The notes under the pieces: model-generated | Database searches by the model: none | The model's input: the letters and a program-made list of their open reading frames with translations, nothing else | Told to the model about the DNA's origin: nothing | Shown: in pieces, positions 15,783 to 24,949 of the stretch | How the letters are laid out: each line of letters opens with the position of its first letter | How positions within the stretch are numbered: the stretch's first letter is position 1 | Assembly: GCA_030151005.1 (NCBI GenBank) | Contig: JASLES010000114.1 | Span: forward strand, 1-50,186 | Source of the DNA: Silvimonas sp. | GTDB lineage: Bacteria > Pseudomonadota > Gammaproteobacteria > Burkholderiales > Chitinibacteraceae | Direction: 5' to 3' | DNA: 50,186 bases | Made by a program: the position numbers and the translations under genes

Positions 15783-15807
15783 AAAAAGGGGCGTTGCGCC
15801 CCTTTTT
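15783..15807 (+). terminator. Terminator/attenuator between rpsB and tsf
   Basis: AAAAAGGGGCG (15783-15793), loop TTG, CGCCCCTTTTT (15797-15807) is a perfect 11-bp stem ending in a T run. It would reduce read-through from rpsB into tsf. Confidence 0.85.
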
Positions 15808-15849
15808 CGCAAGTATCCAGAGACACATTCGAATTTCAGGAGAATCACT

Positions 15850-16725
15850 ATGGCGGAAATTACCGCAAAATTGGTCGGCGAACTGCGCGAACTGACCGGC
15901 ATGGGTATGATGGAATGCAAGAAAGCCCTGGTTGAAGCGGGTGGCGATATCAAGGCTGCTGAAGAAGCACTGCGTATCAAGTCCGGCAACAAGGCTTCCA
16001 AGCTGGCTGGTCGTACCGCTGCTGAAGGCACCGTGGCTGCATTCATCTCTGGCGACAAGAAGCTGGGCGCGCTGATCGAAGTGAACTGCGAAACCGACTT
16101 TGTGGGCAAGGATGCCAACTTCCTGGCGTTTGCTGCGCTGGCCGTGAAGGCAGTTGCTGAATCCAACGTGACTGACGTTGAAGCGCTGGCCAACGTGACC
16201 GTCGACGGTGCTACCGTTGAAGAACACCGCAAGGCTGTGATCTCCAAGCTGGCAGAAAACATCACCCTGCGCCGCGCTGTGCGTTACGAAACCACCGGTC
16301 AACTGGCGGCTTACCTGCACGGCTCCAAGATTGGCGTGCTGGTTGCCCTGCAAGGTGGCGACGAGCAACTGGGCAAGGATATCGCCATGCACGTGGCTGC
16401 TTCCAAGCCGGTGTGTGTGTCCAAAGACCAGGTTCCGGCCGAACTGCTGGAATCCGAACGCAAGATCTACACCGCGCAAGCTGCTGAATCGGGCAAGCCG
16501 GCTGACATCGTTGCCAAGATGGTTGAAGGCCGCGTGACCAAGTACCTGGCTGAAGTGACTCTGCTGGGTCAGCCGTTCGTGAAGAACCCGGACCAGACCG
16601 TTGAAAAACTGCTGGCCGAGAACAGCGCCAAGGTTGATGCGTTCACCATGTTCGTGGTTGGTGAAGGGATCGAGAAGAAGGTTGTGGACTACGCCGCTGA
16701 AGTGGCTGCCGCTGCCAAGGTCTGA
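15850..16725 (+). CDS. tsf: Elongation factor Ts
   Basis: EF-Ts is the guanine-nucleotide exchange factor for EF-Tu. The 291-residue protein starts with the UBA-like domain (about 1-55) and the signature LRELTGMGMMECKKAL. IEVNCETDFVGK is the second signature, at about 77-88. Length is typical for proteobacterial EF-Ts (about 283-295). A strong AGGAGA Shine-Dalgarno lies 7-8 bases before the ATG. Codon use is as biased as in rpsB. A weak hairpin plus T run (16727-16748) follows the stop. Confidence 0.98.
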   Translation: MAEITAKLVGELRELTGMGMMECKKALVEAGGDIKAAEEALRIKSGNKASKLAGRTAAEGTVAAFISGDKKLGALIEVNCETDFVGKDANFLAFAALAVKAVAESNVTDVEALANVTVDGATVEEHRKAVISKLAENITLRRAVRYETTGQLAAYLHGSKIGVLVALQGGDEQLGKDIAMHVAASKPVCVSKDQVPAELLESERKIYTAQAAESGKPADIVAKMVEGRVTKYLAEVTLLGQPFVKNPDQTVEKLLAENSAKVDAFTMFVVGEGIEKKVVDYAAEVAAAAKV

Positions 16726-16726
16726 T

Positions 16727-16865
16727 CGCCGCACGGCGCCCGGTTTTTCCCATGCTGTGCTATAACGGCTCAGACAGGGTAAAGGCGGGCAAAACCGGCA
16801 AGATTGTCTATCTTGCCGGAGAAGCATCAAACAACAACGCCGCGCGGCGACGCGCGGCGTTTGTT
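16727..16865 (+). terminator. Series of hairpins in the tsf-pyrH gap
   Basis: The 248-base gap holds three stem-loops. The first is CGCCG-CA-CGGCG (16727-16738) followed by TTTTT at 16744-16748. The second is CCGGCAAGAT (16795-16804), loop TGTCT, ATCTTGCCGG (16810-16819), a perfect 10-bp stem. The third is AACGCCGCGCG (16836-16846), loop GCGA, CGCGCGGCGTT (16851-16861), an 11-bp stem capped by a GNRA-type tetraloop and followed by TGTT. The first or third may terminate tsf transcripts. The second has no T run and looks like a separate RNA element. No clear pyrH promoter was found. Confidence 0.6.
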
Positions 16866-16973
16866 CGCCCGGTGTGTGCTTTGCCATGTTCGAGTGGCAT
16901 CGCAAAGTGCATACTTCGGCTGGCCATGAGCCGGCCCGTCACATCCTGAAGATCCCTCACAAAAGGAACCCGA

Positions 16974-17693
16974 ATGAGCCCCGATACCAAATACAAACGC
17001 ATCTTGGTGAAACTGTCTGGTGAGGCCCTGATGGGTGAGGACAGCTACGGCATCAATCGTGTCACCATCGAGCGCATTGTCCAGGAAATCAAGGCTGTCG
17101 TTGACCTGGGCGTGCAGGTGGCCATCGTGATCGGTGGCGGCAATATTTTCCGCGGTGTAGCACCGGCAGCGGCAGGTATGGATCGCGCCACTGCTGACTA
17201 TATGGGCATGCTGGCGACTGTGATGAACGCGCTGGCTCTGCAGGACGCCATGCGCCACGCAGGCATCGTCAGCCGTGTGCAATCGGCCCTGACTATTCAG
17301 CAAGTTGCTGAGCCCTATATCCGTGGCAAGGCCATCCGTTATCTGGAAGAAAACAAGGTCGTGATCTTTGGTGCCGGTACCGGCAACCCGTTCTTTACCA
17401 CGGACACCGCGGCGGCGCTGCGTGGCATGGAAGTGGGCGCAGACATTGTGCTCAAGGCCACCAAGGTCGATGGCGTATACACCGACGACCCCAAGAAGAA
17501 TCCGGATGCGGTGCGTTATCACACCGTCACGTTTGACGAAGCTATTTCCCGCAATCTCAAGGTCATGGACGCCACCGCGTTTGCGCTCTGTCGTGACCAG
17601 AAGATGAACATCAGCGTATTTAGCATCTTCAAGGCTGGCGCGCTCAAGCGCGTGGTGCTTGGGGAAGATGAAGGTACGCTGGTACACTGCTGA
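16974..17693 (+). CDS. pyrH: UMP kinase
   Basis: This amino-acid-kinase-fold enzyme of 239 residues phosphorylates UMP to UDP. Landmarks are KLSGEALMG near the N-terminus, VIGGGNIFRG (about 52-61), GTGNPFFTTDTAAALR and LKATKVDGVYTDDP. Length fits hexameric bacterial PyrH (about 240). It follows tsf and precedes frr in the order conserved across Proteobacteria. Confidence 0.97.
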   Translation: MSPDTKYKRILVKLSGEALMGEDSYGINRVTIERIVQEIKAVVDLGVQVAIVIGGGNIFRGVAPAAAGMDRATADYMGMLATVMNALALQDAMRHAGIVSRVQSALTIQQVAEPYIRGKAIRYLEENKVVIFGAGTGNPFFTTDTAAALRGMEVGADIVLKATKVDGVYTDDPKKNPDAVRYHTVTFDEAISRNLKVMDATAFALCRDQKMNISVFSIFKAGALKRVVLGEDEGTLVHC

Positions 17694-17725
17694 GTTACGC
17701 CGGGGCCTGACCCATTGTTTTCTTG

Positions 17726-17754
17726 CCGGTCGTGGTAAAACGCGGCCGGTTTTT
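17726..17754 (+). terminator. Terminator/attenuator between pyrH and frr
   Basis: CCGGTCGTG (17726-17734), a 6-base loop, then CGCGGCCGG (17741-17749) pair over 9 bp including two G-U pairs. TTTTT follows at 17750-17754. Confidence 0.7.
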
Positions 17755-17805
17755 GATTTGGCGTGACCCACTGCTCTGCTGGCCACGCTTGATGAGGTTT
17801 GAATC

Positions 17806-18363
17806 ATGATCGCTGACTTGAAGAAAGACACTGAAACCCGCATGCAGAAGACCCTTGAGGCGCTCAAGACCGACCTGATGAAGGTACGTACCGGTCGCGC
17901 TCATACCGGCCTGCTGGATCACATTCAGGTGGATTACTACGGCTCTATGGTGCCGGTGAACCAGGTGGCCAACGTGTCGCTGTCAGATGCCCGTACCATC
18001 GCCGTGCAACCCTATGAAAAGAACATGGTTGGCAAGGTGGAAAAGGCCATTCGCGATTCTGACCTCGGTCTGAACCCGGCCACCAATGGCGACCAGATTC
18101 GCGTGCCGATGCCCATGCTGACTGAAGAGCGTCGTAAAGACCTGATCAAGGTGGTGCGTACCGAGGCCGAAGGCGCTCGCGTATCGACCCGCAACATCCG
18201 GCGCGATGCCAATAACGACCTGAAAAACCTGCTCAAGGACAAGGAAATCTCCGAAGACGAAGAGCGTCGTGGCCAGGAAGAAGTGCAAAAGCTGACTGAC
18301 AAATACATCGCCGAGGTCGACAAGGCCCTGGCTGAAAAAGAAAAAGAACTGCTGACGGTTTAA
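17806..18363 (+). CDS. frr: Ribosome recycling factor
   Basis: The 185-residue protein mimics tRNA and, with EF-G, splits post-termination ribosomes. It shows the conserved LKTDLMKVRTGRAHTGLLDH, VSLSDARTIAVQPYEKNM, and the C-terminal helices rich in Glu/Lys (LTEERRKDLIKVV). Length matches the family (185). It is preceded by a terminator-like hairpin and followed 47 bases later by uppS. Confidence 0.98.
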   Translation: MIADLKKDTETRMQKTLEALKTDLMKVRTGRAHTGLLDHIQVDYYGSMVPVNQVANVSLSDARTIAVQPYEKNMVGKVEKAIRDSDLGLNPATNGDQIRVPMPMLTEERRKDLIKVVRTEAEGARVSTRNIRRDANNDLKNLLKDKEISEDEERRGQEEVQKLTDKYIAEVDKALAEKEKELLTV

Positions 18364-18410
18364 GTCTGCGTTGCTGCGGTCGTTGTCGAAAGTCCTCAAA
18401 GAGGTGACGG

Positions 18411-19181
18411 GTGAGTATTTTTCGTAGTTCCACGCTGGACACCCCGGATGAACTGTCTGGTGTACCCGGTCATGTTGCAATCATCATGGATGGCAACGGA
18501 CGCTGGGCCAAACAGCGCCTGATGCCCCGCGTATTCGGCCACAAAAAAGGGGTCGATGCATTACGGGCAGCGGTGAAAGCGTGTGACAAGCTAGGCATCC
18601 GCTACCTCACCGTGTTTGCCTTTAGTAGCGAAAACTGGCGCCGACCGGCCGACGAAGTCTCATTCTTGATGGGATTGTTTCTCAAGGTGCTGCAATCCGA
18701 AGTGGATCGCATGCACGAGAACGGCATCCGGCTCAAGATCGTGGGCGACCGCAGCCACTTTGCACCAGAACTAGTGCAGTGGATTGAATCCGCTGAGGCC
18801 CGTACTGCTGACAATGCGGGCGTGACATTATCTATTGCTGCCGATTACGGTGGTCGCTGGGACATCCTGCAGGCCACTGAGCGCATGCTCAAAGATCGCC
18901 CGGAACTGGCAGGATCGCGCATTGAAGAGTCCGACCTGACGCCGTATCTGGCCATGGCCTACGCACCAGAGCCGGATCTGTTTATCCGCACCGGCGGTGA
19001 ACGGCGCATCAGTAACTTCCTGTTGTGGCAACTGGCTTACGCCGAACTCTACTTCACCGACATGCTCTGGCCTGACTTCGATTACGACGCTCTGGCCCAG
19101 GCCGTGGCCTGGTATCAGGGGCGTGAGCGCCGGTTTGGCCGCATCAGCGAACAACTGCATCCTCAAAGCGCGGCGTCCTGA
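18411..19181 (+). CDS. uppS: Isoprenyl transferase (undecaprenyl diphosphate synthase)
   Basis: The enzyme makes the C55 lipid carrier used for peptidoglycan, LPS and Ara4N transfer by cis-adding isopentenyl diphosphate to farnesyl diphosphate. The 256-residue product has the catalytic Asp27 in IIMDGNGRWAK, FAFSSENWRRP and DLFIRTGGERRISNFLLWQ. It begins at GTG 18411 (SIFRSSTLD...) after an AGAGGTGACGG Shine-Dalgarno. The ATG of cdsA lies 2 bases after its stop. Confidence 0.96.
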   Translation: MSIFRSSTLDTPDELSGVPGHVAIIMDGNGRWAKQRLMPRVFGHKKGVDALRAAVKACDKLGIRYLTVFAFSSENWRRPADEVSFLMGLFLKVLQSEVDRMHENGIRLKIVGDRSHFAPELVQWIESAEARTADNAGVTLSIAADYGGRWDILQATERMLKDRPELAGSRIEESDLTPYLAMAYAPEPDLFIRTGGERRISNFLLWQLAYAELYFTDMLWPDFDYDALAQAVAWYQGRERRFGRISEQLHPQSAAS

Positions 19182-19182
19182 A

Positions 19183-19989
19183 ATGCTGATTACCCGAGTT
19201 CTGACTGCACTGGTTTTGATACCACTGGTTTTGTGTGCGCTTTATTTGCTGCCGCATTCCGGCTGGGTGGTGTTTGCCGCGCTGGTAACCGCGCTGGGCG
19301 CCTGGGAGTGGGGCGATTTATGCAAATTTGGCTCCGCTGGCCGCATTGCTCTGGGTGTAACGGTTGGCGTGCTGGTTGAGTTGCTGGCGCCTCCAGAATT
19401 CTTTGTGTTCCGCGAACCTTGGGTTTGGCCCATTCTGGCTGTAGCAGCAGCGTTCTGGATTGTGGTTGCCCCGTTGTGGCTCAAGTTTCGCTGGAACCTG
19501 CAGAACACCGCGCTCAAGGGCTGCTTGCCGGGTATTTTGCTGCTGGTGGCGGCGGGTATTGCGCTCGCCGCATTGCGGGCGCAGGCTGGTGCCTCTGGTC
19601 TTCTGGCGGTAATGGTCGTTGCCTGGGTGGCAGATACCGCGGCGTATTTCTCTGGCAAGGCGTTTGGCAAGCACAAGCTTGCCCCGGCCATTAGTCCCGG
19701 TAAAACCTGGGAAGGCGTGGCGGGCGCGTTGATTGCGGTAGGGGTCTATGTCCTGGTCATGGGTCATGTGGCGGGGATCGCCTGGTGGAAGATGCTGCTG
19801 GCGGGCTGGTGTCTGACTGCGGTGTCCATTGTGGGTGATCTGATGGAGTCTCTGTTCAAGCGCCAGGCCGGCATCAAAGACAGTAGCCAGTTACTGCCAG
19901 GGCACGGTGGTGTGCTGGATCGTGTAGATAGCCTGATTGCCCTGTTGCCTGTGGCGGCACTGGCATGGCCCTGGCTGATTCAGGCATGA
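19183..19989 (+). CDS. cdsA: Phosphatidate cytidylyltransferase (CDP-diglyceride synthase)
   Basis: This integral membrane enzyme makes CDP-diacylglycerol from CTP and phosphatidic acid. It has 268 residues and about 7-8 helices. The C-terminal CDS signature includes ISPGKTWEGVAGAL, VSIVGDLMESLFKRQAGIKD and LPGHGGVLDRVDS. The frame is open upstream into uppS, but the ATG at 19183 gives the family-typical start MLITRVLTALVLIPL. It is immediately downstream of uppS and surely co-transcribed. Confidence 0.96.
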   Translation: MLITRVLTALVLIPLVLCALYLLPHSGWVVFAALVTALGAWEWGDLCKFGSAGRIALGVTVGVLVELLAPPEFFVFREPWVWPILAVAAAFWIVVAPLWLKFRWNLQNTALKGCLPGILLLVAAGIALAALRAQAGASGLLAVMVVAWVADTAAYFSGKAFGKHKLAPAISPGKTWEGVAGALIAVGVYVLVMGHVAGIAWWKMLLAGWCLTAVSIVGDLMESLFKRQAGIKDSSQLLPGHGGVLDRVDSLIALLPVAALAWPWLIQA

Positions 19990-20049
19990 CGCCCGCCATT
20001 GTGGCGGCACGCTGATTAATCTCGACAAAACGAATTTCGGGCAGTAACC

Positions 20050-21255
20050 ATGAGCGCAATCCAAACGCTGACCGTGCTGGGTTCTACCGGCAGCATCGGG
20101 GTGAGTACCCTTGATGTGGTCGCCCGCCACGCTGGTCAGTTCCGTGTCTACGCGCTGACTGGCGCCACGCAACTCGACAAGTTGACGGAACAATGCTGCC
20201 AACACGCCCCGCGCTATGCCGTCGTGCTGGATGAGCAATCTGCCGAAGCACTGCGAGGTCTGCTCAAGATCGCGGGTAGCGAGACCGAGGTGCTGTGTGG
20301 CGAAGCGGCGCTGGAACAAGTTGCCACCGCGCCAGAAGTCACCATGGTGATGGCCGCGATTGTCGGTGCGGCAGGCATGCGCCCAACTCTGGCTGCCGCC
20401 CGGGCGGCCAAACGGGTGTTGCTGGCCAACAAGGAAACGCTGGTTCTGGCCGGCAAGCTCTTTATGGATGCCGTCAATGCCAGCGGCGCGCAATTGCTAC
20501 CGATCGACAGCGAACACAACGCCATTTTCCAGGTGCTGCCGCGCGCGCACCGGGAACACCCCTATCGCGGCACGCTGGCCCAGGCAGGGGTCAAGCGCAT
20601 TTTGCTGACCGCGTCCGGCGGTCCATTTCGTACTCGCCCGGTAAAGACGCTTTCCAGCGTTACGCCGGAAGAAGCGGTCAAACACCCCAACTGGTCCATG
20701 GGACGCAAGATCTCCGTCGACTCCGCCACCATGATGAACAAGGGGCTGGAAGTCATTGAGGCGCACTGGTTGTTCAACGCCGGGCCCGATGAAATCACGG
20801 TAGTCGTGCACCCGCAAAGCATCATCCATTCGATGGTTGAATATGCTGACGGCTCGGTGCTGGCGCAACTGGGTACGCCAGACATGCGGACCCCGATTGC
20901 TTACGGATTGTCCTATCCGCAGCGCGTTGAGTCAGGCGTGAAGTCGCTGGATCTCTTTAGCGTGGGTCGGCTGGACTTTGAAGCGCCGGATCTGGTGCGC
21001 ACGCCCTGTTTGCGCCTGGCTTTTGAGGCGCTGCGGGCGGGCGGCGCTGCGACCGCCGTACTTAATGCCGCGAACGAGATTGCCGTGGCCGCATTTCTGG
21101 AGCGGCAACTGGGCTACACGCAGATTCCGGTGCTGATCGAAGAGGTGCTGGAGACCTGTGTGGGCGACTGCAAGGCAGATTCGCTGGACGCCCTGCAGCA
21201 GGCGGATAGTTTGGCCCGCCTGACCGCACAACGCTGGCTGGCGGCGCAAAGCTGA
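20050..21255 (+). CDS. dxr: 1-deoxy-D-xylulose-5-phosphate reductoisomerase
   Basis: This enzyme, also known as IspC, is the second of the MEP isoprenoid pathway, converting DXP to MEP with NADPH. The 401-residue product has the NADPH-binding GSTGSIG at 11-17, the metal site PIDSEHNAIFQ, and the active-site SGGPFRTRP. VHPQSIIHSMVEYADGSV is a further signature. Length matches E. coli Dxr (398). It feeds isoprenoid precursors to UppS, encoded two genes upstream. rseP begins 4 bases after its stop. Confidence 0.97.
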   Translation: MSAIQTLTVLGSTGSIGVSTLDVVARHAGQFRVYALTGATQLDKLTEQCCQHAPRYAVVLDEQSAEALRGLLKIAGSETEVLCGEAALEQVATAPEVTMVMAAIVGAAGMRPTLAAARAAKRVLLANKETLVLAGKLFMDAVNASGAQLLPIDSEHNAIFQVLPRAHREHPYRGTLAQAGVKRILLTASGGPFRTRPVKTLSSVTPEEAVKHPNWSMGRKISVDSATMMNKGLEVIEAHWLFNAGPDEITVVVHPQSIIHSMVEYADGSVLAQLGTPDMRTPIAYGLSYPQRVESGVKSLDLFSVGRLDFEAPDLVRTPCLRLAFEALRAGGAATAVLNAANEIAVAAFLERQLGYTQIPVLIEEVLETCVGDCKADSLDALQQADSLARLTAQRWLAAQS

Positions 21256-21259
21256 CGCC

Positions 21260-22609
21260 ATGAGCGTATTAATCTCTGTGCTCGCCTTTGTGGTGACGAT
21301 CGGCATTCTGGTGACCTTTCATGAACTGGGTCATTACTGGGTGGCGCGTCGCTGCGGTATCAAAGTGCTGACGTTCTCTATCGGGTTCGGCAAAAAACTG
21401 CTGTCCTGGCAGCGGGGCGAAACAACCTGGCAATTGGCCGCCGTGCCCTTGGGTGGCTACGTGCGGATGCTTGATGAGCGCGAGCGCCCGGTTGAGCCGG
21501 AAGACTTGCCGCGTTCATTCAACCAGCAACACCCGCTCAAGAAAATGGCCGTGGCCGTGGCAGGGCCGGCGGCTAATCTGTTGCTGGCATTATTGTTTTA
21601 CTGGGTGTTGTTTATCTCTGGCGTGACAACCCTCAAGCCGGTACTGGCCGATGTCACGCAAGGCTCCCCGGCGCAACAAATTGGCTTGCGAGCGGGTGAT
21701 CGCATCGATGCCATTGATAACAAACCTGTTAAAACCTGGGATGATCTGGCCGAGTTCCTGATTGATGCTGCCAGCAGGCATGAGCCGTTTGAGCTGGCTG
21801 TGCACAGCCAGTCTGGTGACGCCACGATCGCGGTGGACCCCGCCCGGACTAACCTGGGCGAGATCGACGCCGGGCTGATTGATCGTTTTGGTATTTCGCC
21901 TTTGCCAATTACGGCCGTGATTGGGCAGGTAGCCCCGGATAGCGCTGCTGCGGCAGCAGATATCAAGCCGGGTGATCGGATCGTGTCGGTAAATGGCAAG
22001 CCGATGCAAAGTTGGAGCGTGCTGCAACAGGCCGTCATGCGTTACCCTGTGGTGCCGGTCAATCTGGTGCTGGAACGGCGCGGACAAACGCTGAACAAAG
22101 TCGTGATGCCACATGAGGTGGTGGTCAAGGGTGAGCATATTGGCCAGTTGGGGCTGGCGCCCAGACTGGACGAGGCGCGCTGGAGCGCGCAACAGATGCA
22201 ACTGCGCTATGGCCCGGTAGAGGCCGTTGGCGCGGCCTGGAACAAGGTGATCGACACGATCAAGTTCACCTTGCAGATGTTTGGTCGCATGATTGTGGGC
22301 CACGTCTCTGTCAAGCAGATAGGCGGTCCGGTTACCCTGGCTGATATGGCCGGGCGATCGGCCCAGATGGGGCTGTTGCCCTTCATCGAAACACTGGCCC
22401 GAATCAGTCTTTCACTGGCTGTTTTGAACCTGCTACCTGTGCCGCTGCTGGATGGCGGTCATTTGCTGTATCATACCGCCGAACTGGTGACCGGACGGCC
22501 GGTCCCTGAGCGGGTACAAGCGTTCGGCATGCGGTTAGGCCTTGCGTTTATTGCCGGGTTAATGGCGCTAGCGCTATATAACGATTTCTTCCGACTTATC
22601 TCTGGTTGA
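21260..22609 (+). CDS. rseP: RIP metalloprotease RseP (site-2 protease)
   Basis: This inner-membrane zinc protease cleaves RseA after DegS in the sigma-E envelope stress response and also removes signal-peptide remnants. The 449-residue protein has HExxH at 21-25 (FHELGHYWVARRCG), two periplasmic PDZ domains (about 115-195 and 205-290, each with a GDRI motif) and the C-terminal LLPVPLLDGGHLL metal ligand segment. Length matches E. coli RseP (450). It is next to bamA, as in most Proteobacteria. Confidence 0.96.
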   Translation: MSVLISVLAFVVTIGILVTFHELGHYWVARRCGIKVLTFSIGFGKKLLSWQRGETTWQLAAVPLGGYVRMLDERERPVEPEDLPRSFNQQHPLKKMAVAVAGPAANLLLALLFYWVLFISGVTTLKPVLADVTQGSPAQQIGLRAGDRIDAIDNKPVKTWDDLAEFLIDAASRHEPFELAVHSQSGDATIAVDPARTNLGEIDAGLIDRFGISPLPITAVIGQVAPDSAAAAADIKPGDRIVSVNGKPMQSWSVLQQAVMRYPVVPVNLVLERRGQTLNKVVMPHEVVVKGEHIGQLGLAPRLDEARWSAQQMQLRYGPVEAVGAAWNKVIDTIKFTLQMFGRMIVGHVSVKQIGGPVTLADMAGRSAQMGLLPFIETLARISLSLAVLNLLPVPLLDGGHLLYHTAELVTGRPVPERVQAFGMRLGLAFIAGLMALALYNDFFRLISG

Positions 22610-22635
22610 GTACTGCCAGTTTCCGATCCGACACA

Positions 22636-24924
22636 ATGAAATTAAAACCGCTTTCCTTGATGCTTGGCGCAGCATTGTCTTTCAGTGCGCTCCCTGTCTG
22701 GGCCATCGATGCTTTTGTGGTGAAGGATATCCGGGTAGAGGGCCTGCAGCGCACTGACGCTGGCACGGTGTTCAATTACTTGCCCGTAAAAGTGGGCGAG
22801 AACCTGGATGACAGCAAGGCGCAGCAAGCCATCAAGGCGCTGTATGCCACCGGCTTTTTCAACGATGTCCGTCTGGAACGCAGCGGGGATGTGCTGATCG
22901 TGACCGTGGACGAACGTCCGACGATTGCGCAGATCAACATCAACGGCGCCAAGTTGATGGATAAAGACCAGATCAAGACCGCGCTCAAGAGCCAGAACTT
23001 TACCGAAGGCCGTATCTTTGATCAGGGCGTGCTGGATGCTGCCGTGCAGGAACTCAAGCAGCAGTATTACTCCCGCGGTCGTTACTCCGTGCAGATCAAG
23101 ACCTCGCAAACCCGTCTTGAACGCAATCGCGTCGGTATCCAGTTTGATATCTCGGAAGGCGCAACTGCGGTGATCCAGCAGGTCAACCTGGTGGGCTCGC
23201 ACGTCTTCAAAGAAAGCAAGCTCCTGGACGAGATGAGCATGTCCACGCCGGGCTGGTTCAGCTGGTACACGCGTGACGATCAGTACTCCCGCCAGAAAAT
23301 GACGGCCGACCTGGAAACCCTGCGTTCCTACTATATGGACCGGGGTTATCTGGAGTACAACATCGATTCCACCCAGGTGGCGATCGGGGAAGACAAAGAA
23401 ACCGTCTTCCTGACCATCAACATGACCGAAGGTCCGCAATACACGGTCAGTGATATCAAGTTTGCTGGCGAAAGCACGCTCTCGCAGGCCGAGCTTGAAA
23501 AAATGGTCAACATCAAGCCGGGCGAAATCTTCAACCGCTCCAAGCTGAACAAGGCCACGACGGCGATTTCCGGCAAGCTGGGTAACGATGGTTACGCCTT
23601 CGCCAACGTCAACGCCGTGCCCGAAGTCGACAAGGTGAACCACACTGTGGCGTTTACCTTCTATGTTGATCCGGGCCGCAAGGTGTACGTGCGCAACATC
23701 AACATCACCGGCAATACCATGACGCGTGATGAAGTGGTTCGCCGCGAACTGCGTCAGCTTGAGTCGGCACCGTACGATGCCTCCAAGGTAGATCGCTCCA
23801 AGCAGCGTCTGAATCAGCTCGATTACTTCCAGGAAGTCACCATTGATACGCCACCGGTGCCCGAGTCGCCGGATCAAGTGGACATGAACGTCAAAGTGAC
23901 CGAGAAGAAAACCGGCCAGTTCAATATTGGCGCCGGTTACGGTCAGTCTGAGGGTGTGGTGCTGATTGCCTCCGTCTCGCAGACCAACTTCCTGGGTAGC
24001 GGCAAGGCGTTCTCGGCCGAGTTCAACAACAGTTCCGCCCAGCGTGTGTACTCGCTGGGTCTGAGTGATCCGTACGCCACGCCGGACGGGATCTCGATGG
24101 GCTGGAACTTCTACAAGCGGGATACCGACCCGTCTTACAACAGCCTGGGTAACTACACCACCAGCGGCTGGGGTGGTGCGCTGAACTTTGGCTTGCCGGT
24201 CACCGAATTCAACTCGGTAGGCATGGGCATTGCCTATGACAACCTTGAGATCATTACCAACGCGAACACGCCAAAGTACGTGAACGAGTTCGTGAACGAA
24301 TATGGTGCCAAAACGGGTACTTTCAGCGTGAACACCAAGTTTGGTCGTGACACGCGTGACAGCGCCTCTTACCCGACCAAGGGCTGGAACTTCAGCACCT
24401 CGGCCGAAGCGGCCATTCCGTCGTCCGATCTCAAGTACTATCGTCTGGGCCTCAACAGCCAGTACTGGATTCCGTTTGGCGACGAAGGCACCGCGCTGGA
24501 ATGGAACCTGCAAGGCGGGTATGGTGGCACCTATGGCAATACCACCTATCCGTTCTACAAGAATTATTACGCGGGTGGCGTGAATTCGGTGCGCGGTTTC
24601 TCCTACGGTACCATTGGTCCGAAGGATGAGAACGGTGACGGCATGGGGGGCAACCGCATGTTGACCAACAGTCTGGAACTGTTCTTCCCGATGCCGGGCT
24701 TGAAGAACGACAAGAGCACGCGTTTGTCCCTGTTTGTTGATTCTGGTCTGGTGCGCGGCCCGACCGATGACGTGCCGGCGGGTAGCATGCGTTACTCTAC
24801 GGGCGCGTCATTCTCATGGGTGTCGCCGATTGGTCCGTTGAAGTTCTCGCTGGCCAAGGCACTGAAGAAGGACGAATCCGACAAGTTGGAATCCTTCCAG
24901 TTCCAGATCGGGAATATCTTCTGA
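22636..24924 (+). CDS. bamA: Outer membrane protein assembly factor BamA
   Basis: BamA is the Omp85 core of the BAM complex that inserts beta-barrel proteins into the outer membrane. From ATG 22636 the product is 762 residues. It has a signal peptide (MKLKPLSLMLGAALSFSALP, cleavage after VWA), five POTRA domains (about 24-420) and a 16-strand barrel. VRGFSYGTIGP is the conserved VRGF loop-6 motif. The last residue is Phe (FQFQIGNIF), the usual beta-signal ending. An in-frame TTG at 22606 would spoil the signal peptide. skp follows 25 bases later. Confidence 0.97.
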   Translation: MKLKPLSLMLGAALSFSALPVWAIDAFVVKDIRVEGLQRTDAGTVFNYLPVKVGENLDDSKAQQAIKALYATGFFNDVRLERSGDVLIVTVDERPTIAQININGAKLMDKDQIKTALKSQNFTEGRIFDQGVLDAAVQELKQQYYSRGRYSVQIKTSQTRLERNRVGIQFDISEGATAVIQQVNLVGSHVFKESKLLDEMSMSTPGWFSWYTRDDQYSRQKMTADLETLRSYYMDRGYLEYNIDSTQVAIGEDKETVFLTINMTEGPQYTVSDIKFAGESTLSQAELEKMVNIKPGEIFNRSKLNKATTAISGKLGNDGYAFANVNAVPEVDKVNHTVAFTFYVDPGRKVYVRNINITGNTMTRDEVVRRELRQLESAPYDASKVDRSKQRLNQLDYFQEVTIDTPPVPESPDQVDMNVKVTEKKTGQFNIGAGYGQSEGVVLIASVSQTNFLGSGKAFSAEFNNSSAQRVYSLGLSDPYATPDGISMGWNFYKRDTDPSYNSLGNYTTSGWGGALNFGLPVTEFNSVGMGIAYDNLEIITNANTPKYVNEFVNEYGAKTGTFSVNTKFGRDTRDSASYPTKGWNFSTSAEAAIPSSDLKYYRLGLNSQYWIPFGDEGTALEWNLQGGYGGTYGNTTYPFYKNYYAGGVNSVRGFSYGTIGPKDENGDGMGGNRMLTNSLELFFPMPGLKNDKSTRLSLFVDSGLVRGPTDDVPAGSMRYSTGASFSWVSPIGPLKFSLAKALKKDESDKLESFQFQIGNIF

Positions 24925-24949
24925 TTTCGGGTTTGAACGAGGTTAAAGC

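Noticed and set aside
22642..24513. Long open frame (623 codons) on the minus strand opposite bamA
   Set aside because: It mirrors the codon pattern of bamA, has no recognisable domain or ribosome-binding site, and bamA is certain.
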